DNA of 64,000 nucleotides from Gammaproteobacteria bacterium Gsub (GTDB lineage Bacteria; Pseudomonadota; Gammaproteobacteria; PS1; Pseudothioglobaceae): NCBI GenBank assembly GCA_002007405.1, contig JYIN01000005.1, positions 62,001 to 126,000 of the forward strand, read 5' to 3'. Shown piece by piece: positions 26,979 to 35,443 of this stretch (position 1 is its first letter; each line of letters starts with the position of its first letter). The notes under the pieces were generated by a model. It saw only the letters and a program-made list of their open reading frames with translations, ran no database searches and was not told where the DNA came from. The position numbers and the translations under genes were made by a program.

Positions 26979-27680
26979 TTATACTATGAAACAACTGCGG
27001 ATAATTTTTTGAATATCAATTGCGGCTTGATAAGGATTGGGGGCGTTTTTAATCGGGCGACCGACCACAATATAATCTGAGCCATGATTAAAGGCGGTAG
27101 CCACATTCACTATGCGTTTTTGGTCATCGTCATTTGCAACAGGGCGGATACCTGGGGTTACAATAATCAATTTATTGTCCACATATTCACGCAAAAATCT
27201 AACCTCAAGCCCAGAGGACACCACTCCATCACAACCTGCTGCAAAAGCGCGTTTGGCGCGGGAAATAACCAAATCTTGCACCTCACAATTAAAACCCAAA
27301 TCATCTAAATCGCCACGGTCAAGGCTGGTCAGTGCCGTTACTGCCAAAACCTTTAAATTGCCTTTATTCTCAGCGGCTTTTTCCATTAATGCTTGATTAC
27401 CGTGAATAGTTGCAAAAGTGGCACCTGTTTGACTTAGGCGCTTAATGGCTCTACCCACAGTTTCTGGGACATCAAAAAATTTCAAATCCACAAAAACTTT
27501 TTTATTCTTTGTAAGCAGCCAATCCATGAGATTGAAGTATTGCCCAGTCATCAATATTTCCATGCCAATTTTATAAAAATTAACACTCTCATCAAGCTGA
27601 TTTACTAAGTTTTTCGCCTGCTCAATTTCAGCAACATCCAATGCAAAAATCAACCTATCTTCAACTTTAATATCGTCCAT
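26979..27680 (-). CDS. pyrF: Orotidine 5'-phosphate decarboxylase
   Basis: Final step of UMP synthesis. The 233-residue TIM barrel has IFALDVAEIEQAK at the start, the catalytic FVDLKFFDVPETVGRA (D-x-K-x-x-D), VTALTSLD, VVSSGLEVRFLRE and the phosphate-binding TPGIRP and VVGRPI motifs. The ATG follows directly after a TGA that ends a decayed small ORF (27681-27821), as if the two had once been translationally coupled. Confidence 0.97.
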   Translation of the reverse strand: MDDIKVEDRLIFALDVAEIEQAKNLVNQLDESVNFYKIGMEILMTGQYFNLMDWLLTKNKKVFVDLKFFDVPETVGRAIKRLSQTGATFATIHGNQALMEKAAENKGNLKVLAVTALTSLDRGDLDDLGFNCEVQDLVISRAKRAFAAGCDGVVSSGLEVRFLREYVDNKLIIVTPGIRPVANDDDQKRIVNVATAFNHGSDYIVVGRPIKNAPNPYQAAIDIQKIIRSCFIV

Positions 27681-27821
27681 TCATTCGCTCATCCAAGTTC
27701 TAAGTGCCACTCCTGCTCCTAAAAAAAGAAGTGCAAACGAACCAATAAAAATACCTCACTAAGGGGTAAAGATACCATATTTACCAGCGCTTAAAAAGCA
27801 AAGAATGATATTTTCATTCAT
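27681..27821 (-). pseudogene. Possible decayed small membrane-protein gene upstream of pyrF
   Basis: A 46-codon frame begins ATG at 27821 and ends TGA directly before the pyrF ATG. It reads MNENIILCFLSAGKYGIFTP, then two adjacent stops (TAG TGA, 27761-27756), then a hydrophobic helix GIFIGSFALLFLGAGVAL and RTWMSE. The frame, helix and coupled end look gene-like apart from the double stop. No homologue was recognised. Chance is possible at this length. Confidence 0.35.
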
Positions 27822-28205
27822 CACCCATAAGTTGATTTTAATAAATCAACCATATCACCAAAGATACCCGTAATACAAGAAAAACAGACCAATAAAGGTC
27901 TATTATCAAACACCATAGAAGGCATTTGGATTAGATATTATTAACCAATAAAAATTTGTACCTAGGGTTTTAATTTAGAGCGTATAAAAAAAAGTTGTTA
28001 TCCCATCAAATTTGCTATTGTCTTTATCTATTTATTTAGATAGAGATTTTGTATAATTGTATGGAGATTACAGATAAGATTTTTAATTAGGCAAGGTGTT
28101 TAGTATCAAGTTTGTGTTATAAAATACATCCTAATTAACCATTCAAGAGGGCACAAAATGCTCCACCCCTTAGTTTGGTGTTGGGTTTAATTATGGAGTT
28201 ATTAT
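27822..28205. other. Gene-poor stretch before the VOC-family gene
   Basis: No gene is supported here. Visible signals are an imperfect inverted repeat TCTTTATCTA/TAGATAGAGA (28021-28046) directly before a TATAAT (28052-28057), which together could form a promoter with an operator or a weak hairpin upstream of the plus-strand gene at 28206. Stops are frequent in all frames. Confidence 0.5.
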
Positions 28206-28607
28206 ATGTTGGACATTAAATCTTTGAATCACATAGGAATAAGAGTGAGCAACAAAATTATTTCTACAAATTTTTATAAAAAACTTGGGTTTAAAATTAT
28301 TATAGATCATGGTTTTAATCAGGGGCACCCTATTGTAATGCAACACATCTGTGGTGTTACATTAAACATATTAGGACCTGCTACAGAAAATGTAGGAAAA
28401 AATATCTTAATGGATTTTGATAAACAATATTCAGGTTATACACATATTGCATTAACGGTAGAATCTTTACAAAAAGCAAAAGATTTTCTTAAAGAAAAAA
28501 ATATTGAAGAAACAGGATCTTTTAATTTTAAAAACATGTCTGCTATATTTTTTAGAGATCCAGACCGAAATGTAATAGAATTAGATGCTTACGACAAAAC
28601 CTATTAA
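28206..28607 (+). CDS. VOC-superfamily (glyoxalase/dioxygenase-like) protein
   Basis: This is a 133-residue single-domain protein with two beta-alpha-beta-beta-beta modules. It starts LDIKSLNHIGIRVSN (first metal His), has YTHIALTVESLQKAKDFL in the middle (second His) and ends FFRDPDRNVIELDAY with the metal-binding Glu, as in glyoxalase I and ring-cleavage relatives. The substrate cannot be told. GGAG lies about 10 bases before the ATG. The gene is isolated in a region of apparent decay and its codons look more AT-rich than its neighbours, consistent with acquisition by transfer, though this is only an impression. Confidence 0.8.
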   Translation: MLDIKSLNHIGIRVSNKIISTNFYKKLGFKIIIDHGFNQGHPIVMQHICGVTLNILGPATENVGKNILMDFDKQYSGYTHIALTVESLQKAKDFLKEKNIEETGSFNFKNMSAIFFRDPDRNVIELDAYDKTY

Positions 28608-28783
28608 ACAGCAAGAAAATCATTGACTAATTTAAACTCCTTTGGAAGTGATGAAAATGAGAGCAAAACCTTCCAACAGATTTATAAAATACCCAATATG
28701 CAAACTTTTGAAACATTATTAAAAAGCAACTCAACTGGATAAATAAATGTAAATTAACCCCGCGGTTAAAGTAATAAATATGG
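28608..28783. other. In-frame open extension after the VOC gene stop
   Basis: Beyond the VOC stop codon the same frame stays open for 44 more codons until a TAA at 28740-28742. The extension is hydrophilic, and I recognise no domain. It may be the remains of another gene or chance. The rest of this stretch shows nothing. Confidence 0.3.
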
Positions 28784-28954
28784 TTAAACACCATTGGAAG
28801 GGAATTTTAGATTAAGAAAAATAGGTAAAAAACCTGTTACCAGTATGGCGCTTAAACCTAATTAAATCCACATAAAAAAAGCCTTCTGTGAAGAGCGTAT
28901 AGCCGTTTTGTTATCTTTGGTTTTGTGGGTAGGGGTCGAGGCTTGAAAAAACAT
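28784..28954 (-). pseudogene. Possible decayed small membrane-protein gene after the 113-residue gene
   Basis: A frame starts ATG at 28954, 16 bases after the stop of the 113-residue gene on the same strand. It encodes a basic start (MFFQASTPTHKTKDNK), then RSSQKAFFMWI, a TAA stop (28864-28862), and then continues LGLSAILVTGFLPIFLNLKF, a good membrane helix, to a second stop at 28786-28784. The helix directly after the stop suggests a gene broken by a nonsense change. No homologue was recognised and chance is possible. Confidence 0.3.
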
Positions 28955-28969
28955 CAAAATGACGGTATT

Positions 28970-29311
28970 TTATCGACTGATTTCTACTTTTAAGTTTTTG
29001 GTGCTTTTTGAAAGTAGAAAATCTGCCTGTGCCTTGAGTATTTTATCCACACACTCGTCGAGGTCATTATAAGTCTCAATGCCTGTATCAAAACGCTTAT
29101 CACGCAGAAAATAAAAAAGACTTTTATAACAAAAAGCACCCATTTTAATAATAATAAAAGTTGAGTGTTTATCTTCCCAAACTGCTGCTGGTTTTTCTTT
29201 TCCAGCAACTTCAATATCTCCTAAATGCACTCTATGGTCTTTTTTTAGCCAGCGATTATCAATATGTTTTTGAATGGTTGCAATTTCTGTTTGAGTAAAA
29301 TCTATGCTCAT
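28970..29311 (-). CDS. 113-residue protein of unknown function downstream of the apr cluster
   Basis: This is a small soluble protein with no signal peptide or membrane segment (starts MSIDFTQTEIATIQKHID). It contains the block KPAAVWEDKHSTFIIIKMGAF with alternating hydrophobics suggesting beta strands, and a charged helical C-terminus. I do not recognise a family. It starts 8 bases after the stop of the FKBP-type isomerase gene, so the two are co-transcribed. Confidence 0.65.
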   Translation of the reverse strand: MSIDFTQTEIATIQKHIDNRWLKKDHRVHLGDIEVAGKEKPAAVWEDKHSTFIIIKMGAFCYKSLFYFLRDKRFDTGIETYNDLDECVDKILKAQADFLLSKSTKNLKVEISR

Positions 29312-29319
29312 GATGAATG

Positions 29320-29829
29320 TTAATGTAGCGCTTTAGTATTGGCAATAACAGGGTCGGTGTTAATAGGACCGCCATTATTAATTTCTTCATCTGTTGCATC
29401 ACGCACAGTAACGATTTCAAGAATAAAAACCACCTTCCTACCACACAGTGGATTATTGCCATCAACCGTTACTGATTTTTCATCAACGCAGGTAACAATA
29501 AAATTTTTCACTTCACCCTTATCATTTTCCATTGTAACTGTGGTGCCAAGTTTGTGATATTCTTCGGGTACATTGTTGATATGACTGGTAAACACTAAAG
29601 ATTCATCTCTATGTCCATACAACTGCTCACAATCAATTGGTAATTCAATCACATCACCTGCGGATTTCCCTATCAACTCAGCCATGACTTCTGGGGATAG
29701 AATTTCATTTTTGCCATGCACATAGCCAAGTGGAAACTCCACTGCCGATAAAATGTTACCTGTTTTTTCGTCAATTATCTTATAGGTGAGTTCAACAAAT
29801 TTACCATCTTGAATGTCCATGTTTTGCAT
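29320..29829 (-). CDS. FKBP-type (SlyD-like) peptidyl-prolyl isomerase
   Basis: This 169-residue protein opens with a SlyD-like strand (KFVELTYKIIDEKTGNIL), then FPLGYVHGKNEILSPEVMAELIGKSAGDVIELPI, equivalent to the family LVGHGQLIPGLEEALEGMKVGE core, and the insert-in-flap pattern with GTTVTMENDKGEVKNF and VTVDGNNPLCGRKVVF (DGNHPLAG in SlyD). It would speed prolyl isomerisation or act as a chaperone. It lacks the histidine-rich metal tail of SlyD. It sits between two unknown small genes downstream of aprA, so a role in maturing a sulfur-oxidation enzyme is possible but unproven. Confidence 0.85.
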   Translation of the reverse strand: MQNMDIQDGKFVELTYKIIDEKTGNILSAVEFPLGYVHGKNEILSPEVMAELIGKSAGDVIELPIDCEQLYGHRDESLVFTSHINNVPEEYHKLGTTVTMENDKGEVKNFIVTCVDEKSVTVDGNNPLCGRKVVFILEIVTVRDATDEEINNGGPINTDPVIANTKALH

Positions 29830-29861
29830 TTTAGACCTGGAGTAAAGTAGCTAAAAGTCTG

Positions 29862-30212
29862 CTAAAAAATAGTAGCGCCAAAAATTTTGATTGTCTCGTC
29901 TTCATAGCCTAATACCAAGCGCCCTAACCATTCTCCCGGAATTTTTTTATGTCTTTGTCTAAACAAAATAGTAACATATTCGCCACGGCGAATAATGCCG
30001 AGAAAATCTCGTTCTTTGGATAAATTTTTGGTCAGCTTACTTTGGGCAAACTGTTTGCCCATTTCAATTTCATTTGCACCACGCAGCATTTTTTGTGAAA
30101 AATTTCGAGTAAATGCGCCATAGTTTGAATTATTGGAATACTTAACTAAATCATCCCACATAGGGTTTGCAATTGCCAATATCTCTGCATCGGTTTTTTT
30201 AAGAATATCCAT
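29862..30212 (-). CDS. 116-residue conserved-looking protein after aprA, function unknown
   Basis: This is a soluble, basic protein (MDILKKTDAEILAIANPMWDD at the start, then RNFSQKMLRGANE, and a strand-rich end GEWLGRLVLGYEDETIKIFG). It has no cysteine and no membrane segment. I do not recognise a family. It is separated from aprA by a strong symmetric hairpin with a T-run, so it may have its own promoter or be expressed by read-through. It is followed by the FKBP-type gene 32 bases on. Confidence 0.6.
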   Translation of the reverse strand: MDILKKTDAEILAIANPMWDDLVKYSNNSNYGAFTRNFSQKMLRGANEIEMGKQFAQSKLTKNLSKERDFLGIIRRGEYVTILFRQRHKKIPGEWLGRLVLGYEDETIKIFGATIF

Positions 30213-30234
30213 TGTTTTATGCTTGTCTTACAGC

Positions 30235-30265
30235 AAAAAACCAACATAATATTTGTTGGTTTTTT
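30235..30265. terminator. Bidirectional terminator after aprA
   Basis: AAAAAACCAAC (30235-30245) pairs perfectly with GTTGGTTTTTT (30255-30265) around a 9-base loop, giving a T-run on either strand. On the minus strand it follows the aprA stop by 28 bases. Confidence 0.8.
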
Positions 30266-30292
30266 AGTTTAAGTAAAAATTTTATTAAATTT

Positions 30293-32140
30293 CTACTTCT
30301 CGTCTGCATCAACCAAGTGATAACAAGGTGCCTTCTCCATTGTGTATTCACCAGTTATGCGATCACGATGAGATACTGTCAATACATGCCAATTCTCATC
30401 ATCTAATTTCATTGCATCGCCACGGTAATAATAGCCCGGCCAACGCGTTTCTTTGCGGAACAAAGTATGGTGGAAGACACTCTCAGATGTGCGATGACGG
30501 TGTTTAAGCTCCCATGCACGCAACAATTGGTGAATATCTTCTGCGGCAACTTTTTCTAAATCCTCCTCTAGAATCTTTATCTTTTTTAGACCCATTGTCA
30601 ATAACTTATCGTTGGTCATGTAATTGACCGTCACTCCGCCACAATACTCGTCCATCAACTTTTGCAAACGCTGTAAGCCAGGCATTGGTAAGATGTAACT
30701 AGGGGATACGCTACCACCAACAATTTCATTCCGACCTACAGTGTAGGTTTCTAAAGGCTTGTAGATTTGTACTTTACGCTCAGCAATTTGTTTATCAGAA
30801 ACTTGGATACCTTCGGCCATACCATCATCAATATATTTACAAGCCGCTTTAGCCGACAGGCGACCTTCGGTAAATGAACCTGATGAAAATGCGTGTGGGG
30901 TGCCTCCTACTGCGTCGCCTGCACCGAATAACCCCTCAACGGTCATCATCCGGTTATAACCCCAGAAATACTCATCAGGTGAAACATCTTCAGGGCCCGA
31001 GCACCAAGCGCCACAACCTGTTGCATGCGAGCCCATAACATACGGCTCAGAGGTTGTTAATTCAGGGTTTTCATATTTAGGATCAACATCTGTTGCTGCC
31101 CACAGAACTGCTTGACCAACGGTCATACCAAGGAAGTTTTCCCAACCCACTTCTTCTAGGTGCGGGTCTTGAAATGCCTCCATAGTAACCATGTGGATTG
31201 GACCACGGCCTGCACCTACCTCGGAGATAAATGCATGATTACGCAGGCAAGTTGGGGTCGGTACATGGTCAATATACTCGCCTACTAACTCTTTAGTATT
31301 TTCATACCAAGTGGTTTCATATTCATCACCATAGCCATTTTGGGTGTAGGTTTTTAGGTGTAGAAAATAAGCCCCAACAGGACCATAACCGTCTTTAAAT
31401 CTAGCAAGAACAATGCGGTTTTCCATTTGTGTCATTTTTGCACCTGCTTCAATCAGTAGGGCATAAGCAGATCCTGACGACCACGGCGCATACCATACAC
31501 GACCTGCACCTTCACCCACCGAACGCGGCTTAAAAATATTAGAAGCACCGCCAGCACCAACAATAACTGTCTTTGACTTAAATACATGATAATTGCCGGT
31601 GCGTACATTAAAGCCAACAGCACCTGCAACCCGGTTTTCTTTAGCATCATCCATCAATAAATGGGTAACCATAATCCGATTAAAAGTTTTATCAGCAGAA
31701 TTTTTAGCAGCTTCTGCAACGATAGGCTTGTAAGATTCACCGTGAATCATAATCTGCCATTTGCCTTCACGCATGTAAGCGCCCGTATCTGGATTGCGCA
31801 TGAGTGGTAAGCCCCATTCTTCAAATTTATGCACTGCTGAATCAACATGGCGTGCCATATCAAAAGCTAAGTCTTCACGAACCATGCCCATTAAATCATT
31901 GCGCGCATAACGCACATGATCTTCAGGATTATTCTCACCCCAACGCGTGCCCATATAACAGTTAATTGCATAGAGACCTTGAGCAACTGCCCCGCTGCGG
32001 TCAATGTTTGCTTTTTCGGCAATTACAATTTTTTTATCACGACCCCAGTATCTCGCTTCATAAGCAGCACCCGTGCCACCCAAACCCGCACCGACAACTA
32101 AAATATCAATATTGTCTTCAATAATTGTTTTATAACCCAT
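30293..32140 (-). CDS. aprA: Adenylylsulfate reductase alpha subunit
   Basis: The flavoprotein subunit of dissimilatory APS reductase works in the oxidative direction here, converting sulfite plus AMP to APS. The 615-residue protein has the FAD motif ILVVGAGLGGTGAAYEARYWG, the fumarate-reductase-like core (VVGAGGASNIFKPRS, GSAYALLIEAGAKMTQMENR), GAGDAVGGTPHAFSSGSFTEGR, and a tryptophan- and arginine-rich C-terminus. It overlaps aprB by one base. Gene order aprM-aprB-aprA with sat upstream is the arrangement of sulfur-oxidising gammaproteobacteria. Confidence 0.97.
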   Translation of the reverse strand: MGYKTIIEDNIDILVVGAGLGGTGAAYEARYWGRDKKIVIAEKANIDRSGAVAQGLYAINCYMGTRWGENNPEDHVRYARNDLMGMVREDLAFDMARHVDSAVHKFEEWGLPLMRNPDTGAYMREGKWQIMIHGESYKPIVAEAAKNSADKTFNRIMVTHLLMDDAKENRVAGAVGFNVRTGNYHVFKSKTVIVGAGGASNIFKPRSVGEGAGRVWYAPWSSGSAYALLIEAGAKMTQMENRIVLARFKDGYGPVGAYFLHLKTYTQNGYGDEYETTWYENTKELVGEYIDHVPTPTCLRNHAFISEVGAGRGPIHMVTMEAFQDPHLEEVGWENFLGMTVGQAVLWAATDVDPKYENPELTTSEPYVMGSHATGCGAWCSGPEDVSPDEYFWGYNRMMTVEGLFGAGDAVGGTPHAFSSGSFTEGRLSAKAACKYIDDGMAEGIQVSDKQIAERKVQIYKPLETYTVGRNEIVGGSVSPSYILPMPGLQRLQKLMDEYCGGVTVNYMTNDKLLTMGLKKIKILEEDLEKVAAEDIHQLLRAWELKHRHRTSESVFHHTLFRKETRWPGYYYRGDAMKLDDENWHVLTVSHRDRITGEYTMEKAPCYHLVDADEK

Positions 32141-32619
32141 TAGTAATACACTCCTTCTTTAAGTTTCAAGCCATTAGATTCTAAGGTGTTTAAATCACCA
32201 TCATCTAGCCGAATTGACTCTGGCTCAAACGCCAATAATTGACTATTACGCATCTTATCACTCGGTTCTGGCATTTGTGCAAATTTTGGAATTTCACTGC
32301 CCCAAGGTTTGGTAGTAATTGGTGATAAGAAATTTTTCTCACGACCGTCTCTAAACTTAATTTTCCATGCAATTGTGCCTTTCTCTTCATCGCGAAGCAC
32401 ACGAACACTGTGCCCAAGTGGGGCAAAATCAGCGTAACCACGCACATCAATCGCATTTTGAGGGCAAGCCTTGACACAAGAGTAGCACTCCCAGCACATG
32501 TTGGGCTCAATATTTAACGCACGGCGATATTTTTTATCAATGTGCATAATGTCAGATGGGCAGATATCAACACAATGTCCACACCCATCACAACGGGTCA
32601 TATATACAAAAGTTGGCAT
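32140..32619 (-). CDS. aprB: Adenylylsulfate reductase beta subunit
   Basis: This is the iron-sulfur subunit that passes electrons from the AprA flavin. The 159-residue protein has two [4Fe-4S] motifs, CDGCGHCVDICPSD near residue 10 and CWECYSCVKACPQNAI near residue 42, followed by the AprB-specific tail that wraps AprA. A clear AGAGGATAAT ribosome site precedes the ATG. It is followed by aprA with a one-base overlap. Confidence 0.97.
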   Translation of the reverse strand: MPTFVYMTRCDGCGHCVDICPSDIMHIDKKYRRALNIEPNMCWECYSCVKACPQNAIDVRGYADFAPLGHSVRVLRDEEKGTIAWKIKFRDGREKNFLSPITTKPWGSEIPKFAQMPEPSDKMRNSQLLAFEPESIRLDDGDLNTLESNGLKLKEGVYY

Positions 32620-32660
32620 ATTATTATCCTCTCTTTTTTTAAGTTAATTGGTTAAATAAA

Positions 32661-33488
32661 TTAGTAGTGGTTCGGTTTTTCACGCTTGATACCAAGCCCC
32701 ATGTTCATTGGTGCGTCTATTAATAATTCCATAGAATGTCTTTTTTGTTGCTCGGGGTCGTCTCGGGTCAATAGAGGCAAGTTCTCAGCTGAGCCATCTG
32801 CTTCAGTGATGCGCTTATCGTATGCTGCAAATGGTTTAAAAAACATATGTGCAAACTTGGACCAAAGAATGCCACCGAATAATGAAACTGCAGAGAGCAC
32901 AAATAAAACAAAAGTGATGCCTGTGCCGCCGCCAACGAAAGACCAAATGAGCGCAAACGAAGAGGTTGCAATCAGTGAAATACTAAACATATCCATAGAA
33001 GAAATGTTGTACCATTTATTGCCTTCGGCTACGACATCAACTCTGATAAATAGCCAAAACCACCAGCCACCGACTGCCAGCATAAGTGCGCCTAAATGCC
33101 ATAATTGTGCATACAGACTGTTGGTTGCAGTCTTAGCTTCACCAAAAACGATGATCGCAGTCATGATATTAAATATAATAAAACCATACATGGTTAGTAG
33201 GTGTGCAAATCTGCGTTTAAAATTACAAAACTCACCTGATAACACCACATCCTCTACAACGGTTGATACAGCAATACCCGCTTTATCCCCAACACTCAGC
33301 TTTTTAGTTGCATTAGCTTTTGCTTTTGCGGCATTTTCATAGAAAAATTTTGCACTTTTCTTATGTACCATATCAATAATAGTCATAACGATTACCAATG
33401 CAACCATTACAATCACAAAAATTTGCATTGTTTCGTAAGGGATGGTTTTTGCTAAGTTGGTAATCGGTGTTTGGGTGATATCCATCAT
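32661..33488 (-). CDS. aprM: APS-reductase-associated membrane protein
   Basis: This 275-residue protein has about six membrane segments (first at residues 22-42) and histidine-containing helices such as RRFAHLLTMYGFIIFN and LWHLGALMLAVGGWWFW. AprM is the predicted membrane anchor and quinone-linked electron partner of AprBA in bacteria lacking QmoABC. A perfect AGGAGG ribosome site lies just before the start, and MM at the start leaves a one-codon ambiguity. It heads the aprMBA operon. Confidence 0.93.
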   Translation of the reverse strand: MMDITQTPITNLAKTIPYETMQIFVIVMVALVIVMTIIDMVHKKSAKFFYENAAKAKANATKKLSVGDKAGIAVSTVVEDVVLSGEFCNFKRRFAHLLTMYGFIIFNIMTAIIVFGEAKTATNSLYAQLWHLGALMLAVGGWWFWLFIRVDVVAEGNKWYNISSMDMFSISLIATSSFALIWSFVGGGTGITFVLFVLSAVSLFGGILWSKFAHMFFKPFAAYDKRITEADGSAENLPLLTRDDPEQQKRHSMELLIDAPMNMGLGIKREKPNHY

Positions 33489-33641
33489 TTCCTCCTTTTA
33501 GGGTCATAATCAAACTAAAATTCAAAAATTATTAACAAACTTTATCAGTTAATAACTTGACAACTTCTTTAATTTATTTTTCAAACGCTGAGTGCATCAA
33601 AAAAATCCAGTCATTATACTTATAATAAAAAAAAATACAAT

Positions 33642-33669
33642 AAAAAAACCAAATAATAAGGCTATTTGG
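33642..33669 (-). terminator. Rho-independent terminator at the end of sat
   Basis: On the minus strand CCAAATA/TATTTGG forms a 7-bp stem with a 7-base loop followed by seven T residues. It overlaps the sat stop codon and separates sat from aprMBA transcription. Confidence 0.7.
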
Positions 33670-34870
33670 CTGAGTGCCCGCTCATTTTGATTTCTACTTT
33701 GTCTTCATCTTTGATGCTGGCATAGTAAGCTTGCAACACATTAGCAACTTCGGGGCGACTGAAAGTGCTGGGTAAGTCTTCGCCCTCAGACAACATTTTA
33801 CGAACCTTAGTACCAGATAATAAAACCCGATCCTTCGCCTCATGTGGGCAAGTCTTCATACTTGCCATGCTGGCGCATTTATGACACCAAAATGTCCAAT
33901 CAATTTTAAGTGGCTGGGTAATCAATGTATCGGATTCAATTTCATCAAAGATATTATGTGCGTCAAACGGTCCGTAATAATCATCAACCCCAGCATGGTC
34001 GCGACCAACAATTAAATGCGAACAACCATAATTTTGCCTAAATAAAGCATGTAAAAGCGCCTCACGAGGACCCGCATAGCGCATGTCTAAAGGGTAGCCT
34101 GATTGCAAAATTGTATCATCCACAAAATAATTTTTAATCAATGTGGCAATCGCTTCTGAGCGCACGGTGGCTGGAATATCGCCCGCTTTAAGCCCGCCTA
34201 ATACTGAATGAATCATCACTCCGTCACAAATTTCAACTGCAATTTTTGCTAAATATTCGTGTGAGCGGTGCATCGGGTTGCGTGTTTGAAAGGCAGCAAC
34301 AGTCGACCAGCCTTTGTCTTTAAAATAAGCACGAGTTTGCATTGGGGTCATATACAAATCGCTGTATTTCTCGGGGAAGCCACCATCTGATAGAACTTTA
34401 ATTTGACCCGCAAGATTATACTTGCCTTGTGCCATTACCATTGCAACACCTGGGTGTGCCATCTCAGTGGTTTTATAAACCATCTCACATTCATGTGTTT
34501 TGTCAATGGTATATTTTTCATCTACCATCATGGTGGCAACAACAGTACCCGTTTTGCCGCTGACTATGGTAATTTCATCGCCCGCTTTAACTGTCTCGTC
34601 AGAGGTAGAAAAGGTGATAGGAATAGGCCAGAATAGACCGTTTTCCATCGTCATGTTATCGCAAACGCCTTGCCAATCAGCTTTATTCATAAAACCATTT
34701 AATGGTGTAAAACCACCAATCCCCAACATAATAATATCGCCTTCTTCTCTAGATGAGCAGGTAATTTTTGGCAGTGATTTTGCTTTGTTTAATTCTGCAT
34801 TTAGGGCGCTGTCTGTTAAGGCAAGCGGCTTAAGGGTGTTACTGCCGTGTGGCGGGACTAATTTCGACAT
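33662..34870 (-). CDS. sat: Dissimilatory ATP sulfurylase
   Basis: Sat makes ATP and sulfate from APS and pyrophosphate, the last step of sulfite oxidation. The 402-residue homo-oligomeric type has the family motifs [16 protein letters not shown] (QxRNP, HxxH-like) and [15 protein letters not shown], plus [18 protein letters not shown] near the end. A Cys/His cluster ([18 protein letters not shown]) fits the zinc site of this type. It is transcribed separately upstream of aprMBA. Confidence 0.97.
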   Translation of the reverse strand: MSKLVPPHGSNTLKPLALTDSALNAELNKAKSLPKITCSSREEGDIIMLGIGGFTPLNGFMNKADWQGVCDNMTMENGLFWPIPITFSTSDETVKAGDEITIVSGKTGTVVATMMVDEKYTIDKTHECEMVYKTTEMAHPGVAMVMAQGKYNLAGQIKVLSDGGFPEKYSDLYMTPMQTRAYFKDKGWSTVAAFQTRNPMHRSHEYLAKIAVEICDGVMIHSVLGGLKAGDIPATVRSEAIATLIKNYFVDDTILQSGYPLDMRYAGPREALLHALFRQNYGCSHLIVGRDHAGVDDYYGPFDAHNIFDEIESDTLITQPLKIDWTFWCHKCASMASMKTCPHEAKDRVLLSGTKVRKMLSEGEDLPSTFSRPEVANVLQAYYASIKDEDKVEIKMSGHSAK

Positions 34871-34900
34871 GGCTGATCCTATATTGGCTAAAAAGGCTAA

Positions 34901-34906
34901 ATTATA
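34901..34906 (-). promoter_or_regulatory. -10 box of the sat promoter
   Basis: TATAAT on the minus strand, about 31 bases before the sat ATG. No clear -35 box. An 8-bp inverted repeat ATGGCTGA/TCAGCCAT surrounds it, one arm covering the sat start codon and the other just upstream of the -10. Confidence 0.5.
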
Positions 34907-34957
34907 CCGTCAGCCATTTTTATATGGATTATTTTTGTAAATATTGCCTATCCAAAA

Positions 34958-35443
34958 CTATAATTTAATCTTAAATTTGACTCGTTGGGTGCCGTCTTTA
35001 GATTGCTTGACGATGACCTTGTCATTTTTAATATCATAATCTAGAGTACCGCCACTAAAAGAATCAAACCCTTGTATTAGGTTTGCTCTACCATTGAGAC
35101 GCACCAAACCAGATTTGATAAAATAAGTAATATTATCAGCCCGAGCTTCAATAAAGCGCGGCTTGTTGACCCGCCCTTGTTTGTAGTAGGCGCGCTGGTT
35201 TTTGGTGCCATTGGCGATGATTTTAGTTACTTGTCTTTGAGTATTAAACAGTTGAATTTTTTCGGCTTTAAGAACGAGTTCGCCTTGCGTAACTTTGACA
35301 TCGCCAGTATAGATACTCAGCCCTTTTTGCTCGTCAATCAAAACGCTGTTGGCATAGATATCAATTGCCGTTTTGGCGTTACTTGGCAAGACTTGGACAC
35401 TAAAAAACAAAAGCGATAAATAACCTAAAAAATGCTTATTCAT
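34958..35443 (-). CDS. lptA: LPS transport periplasmic bridge protein
   Basis: This 161-residue OstA-family protein has an N-terminal signal peptide (ending about residue 23) and the beta-jellyroll repeats with the usual pattern (IYTGDVKVTQGELVLKAEKIQLF, ARADNITYFIKSGLVRLNGRANLIQG, DYDIKNDKVIVK). It bridges LptC and LptD across the periplasm. It overlaps lptC by 8 bases. No lptB is visible in the window; the next gene downstream is sat. Confidence 0.92.
   Translation of the reverse strand: MNKHFLGYLSLLFFSVQVLPSNAKTAIDIYANSVLIDEQKGLSIYTGDVKVTQGELVLKAEKIQLFNTQRQVTKIIANGTKNQRAYYKQGRVNKPRFIEARADNITYFIKSGLVRLNGRANLIQGFDSFSGGTLDYDIKNDKVIVKQSKDGTQRVKFKIKL

Noticed and set aside
28860-28945. Structured small RNA after the 113-residue gene
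   Set aside because: The GC-richer patch is better explained as part of a decayed reading frame; no stable fold or known RNA motif was seen.
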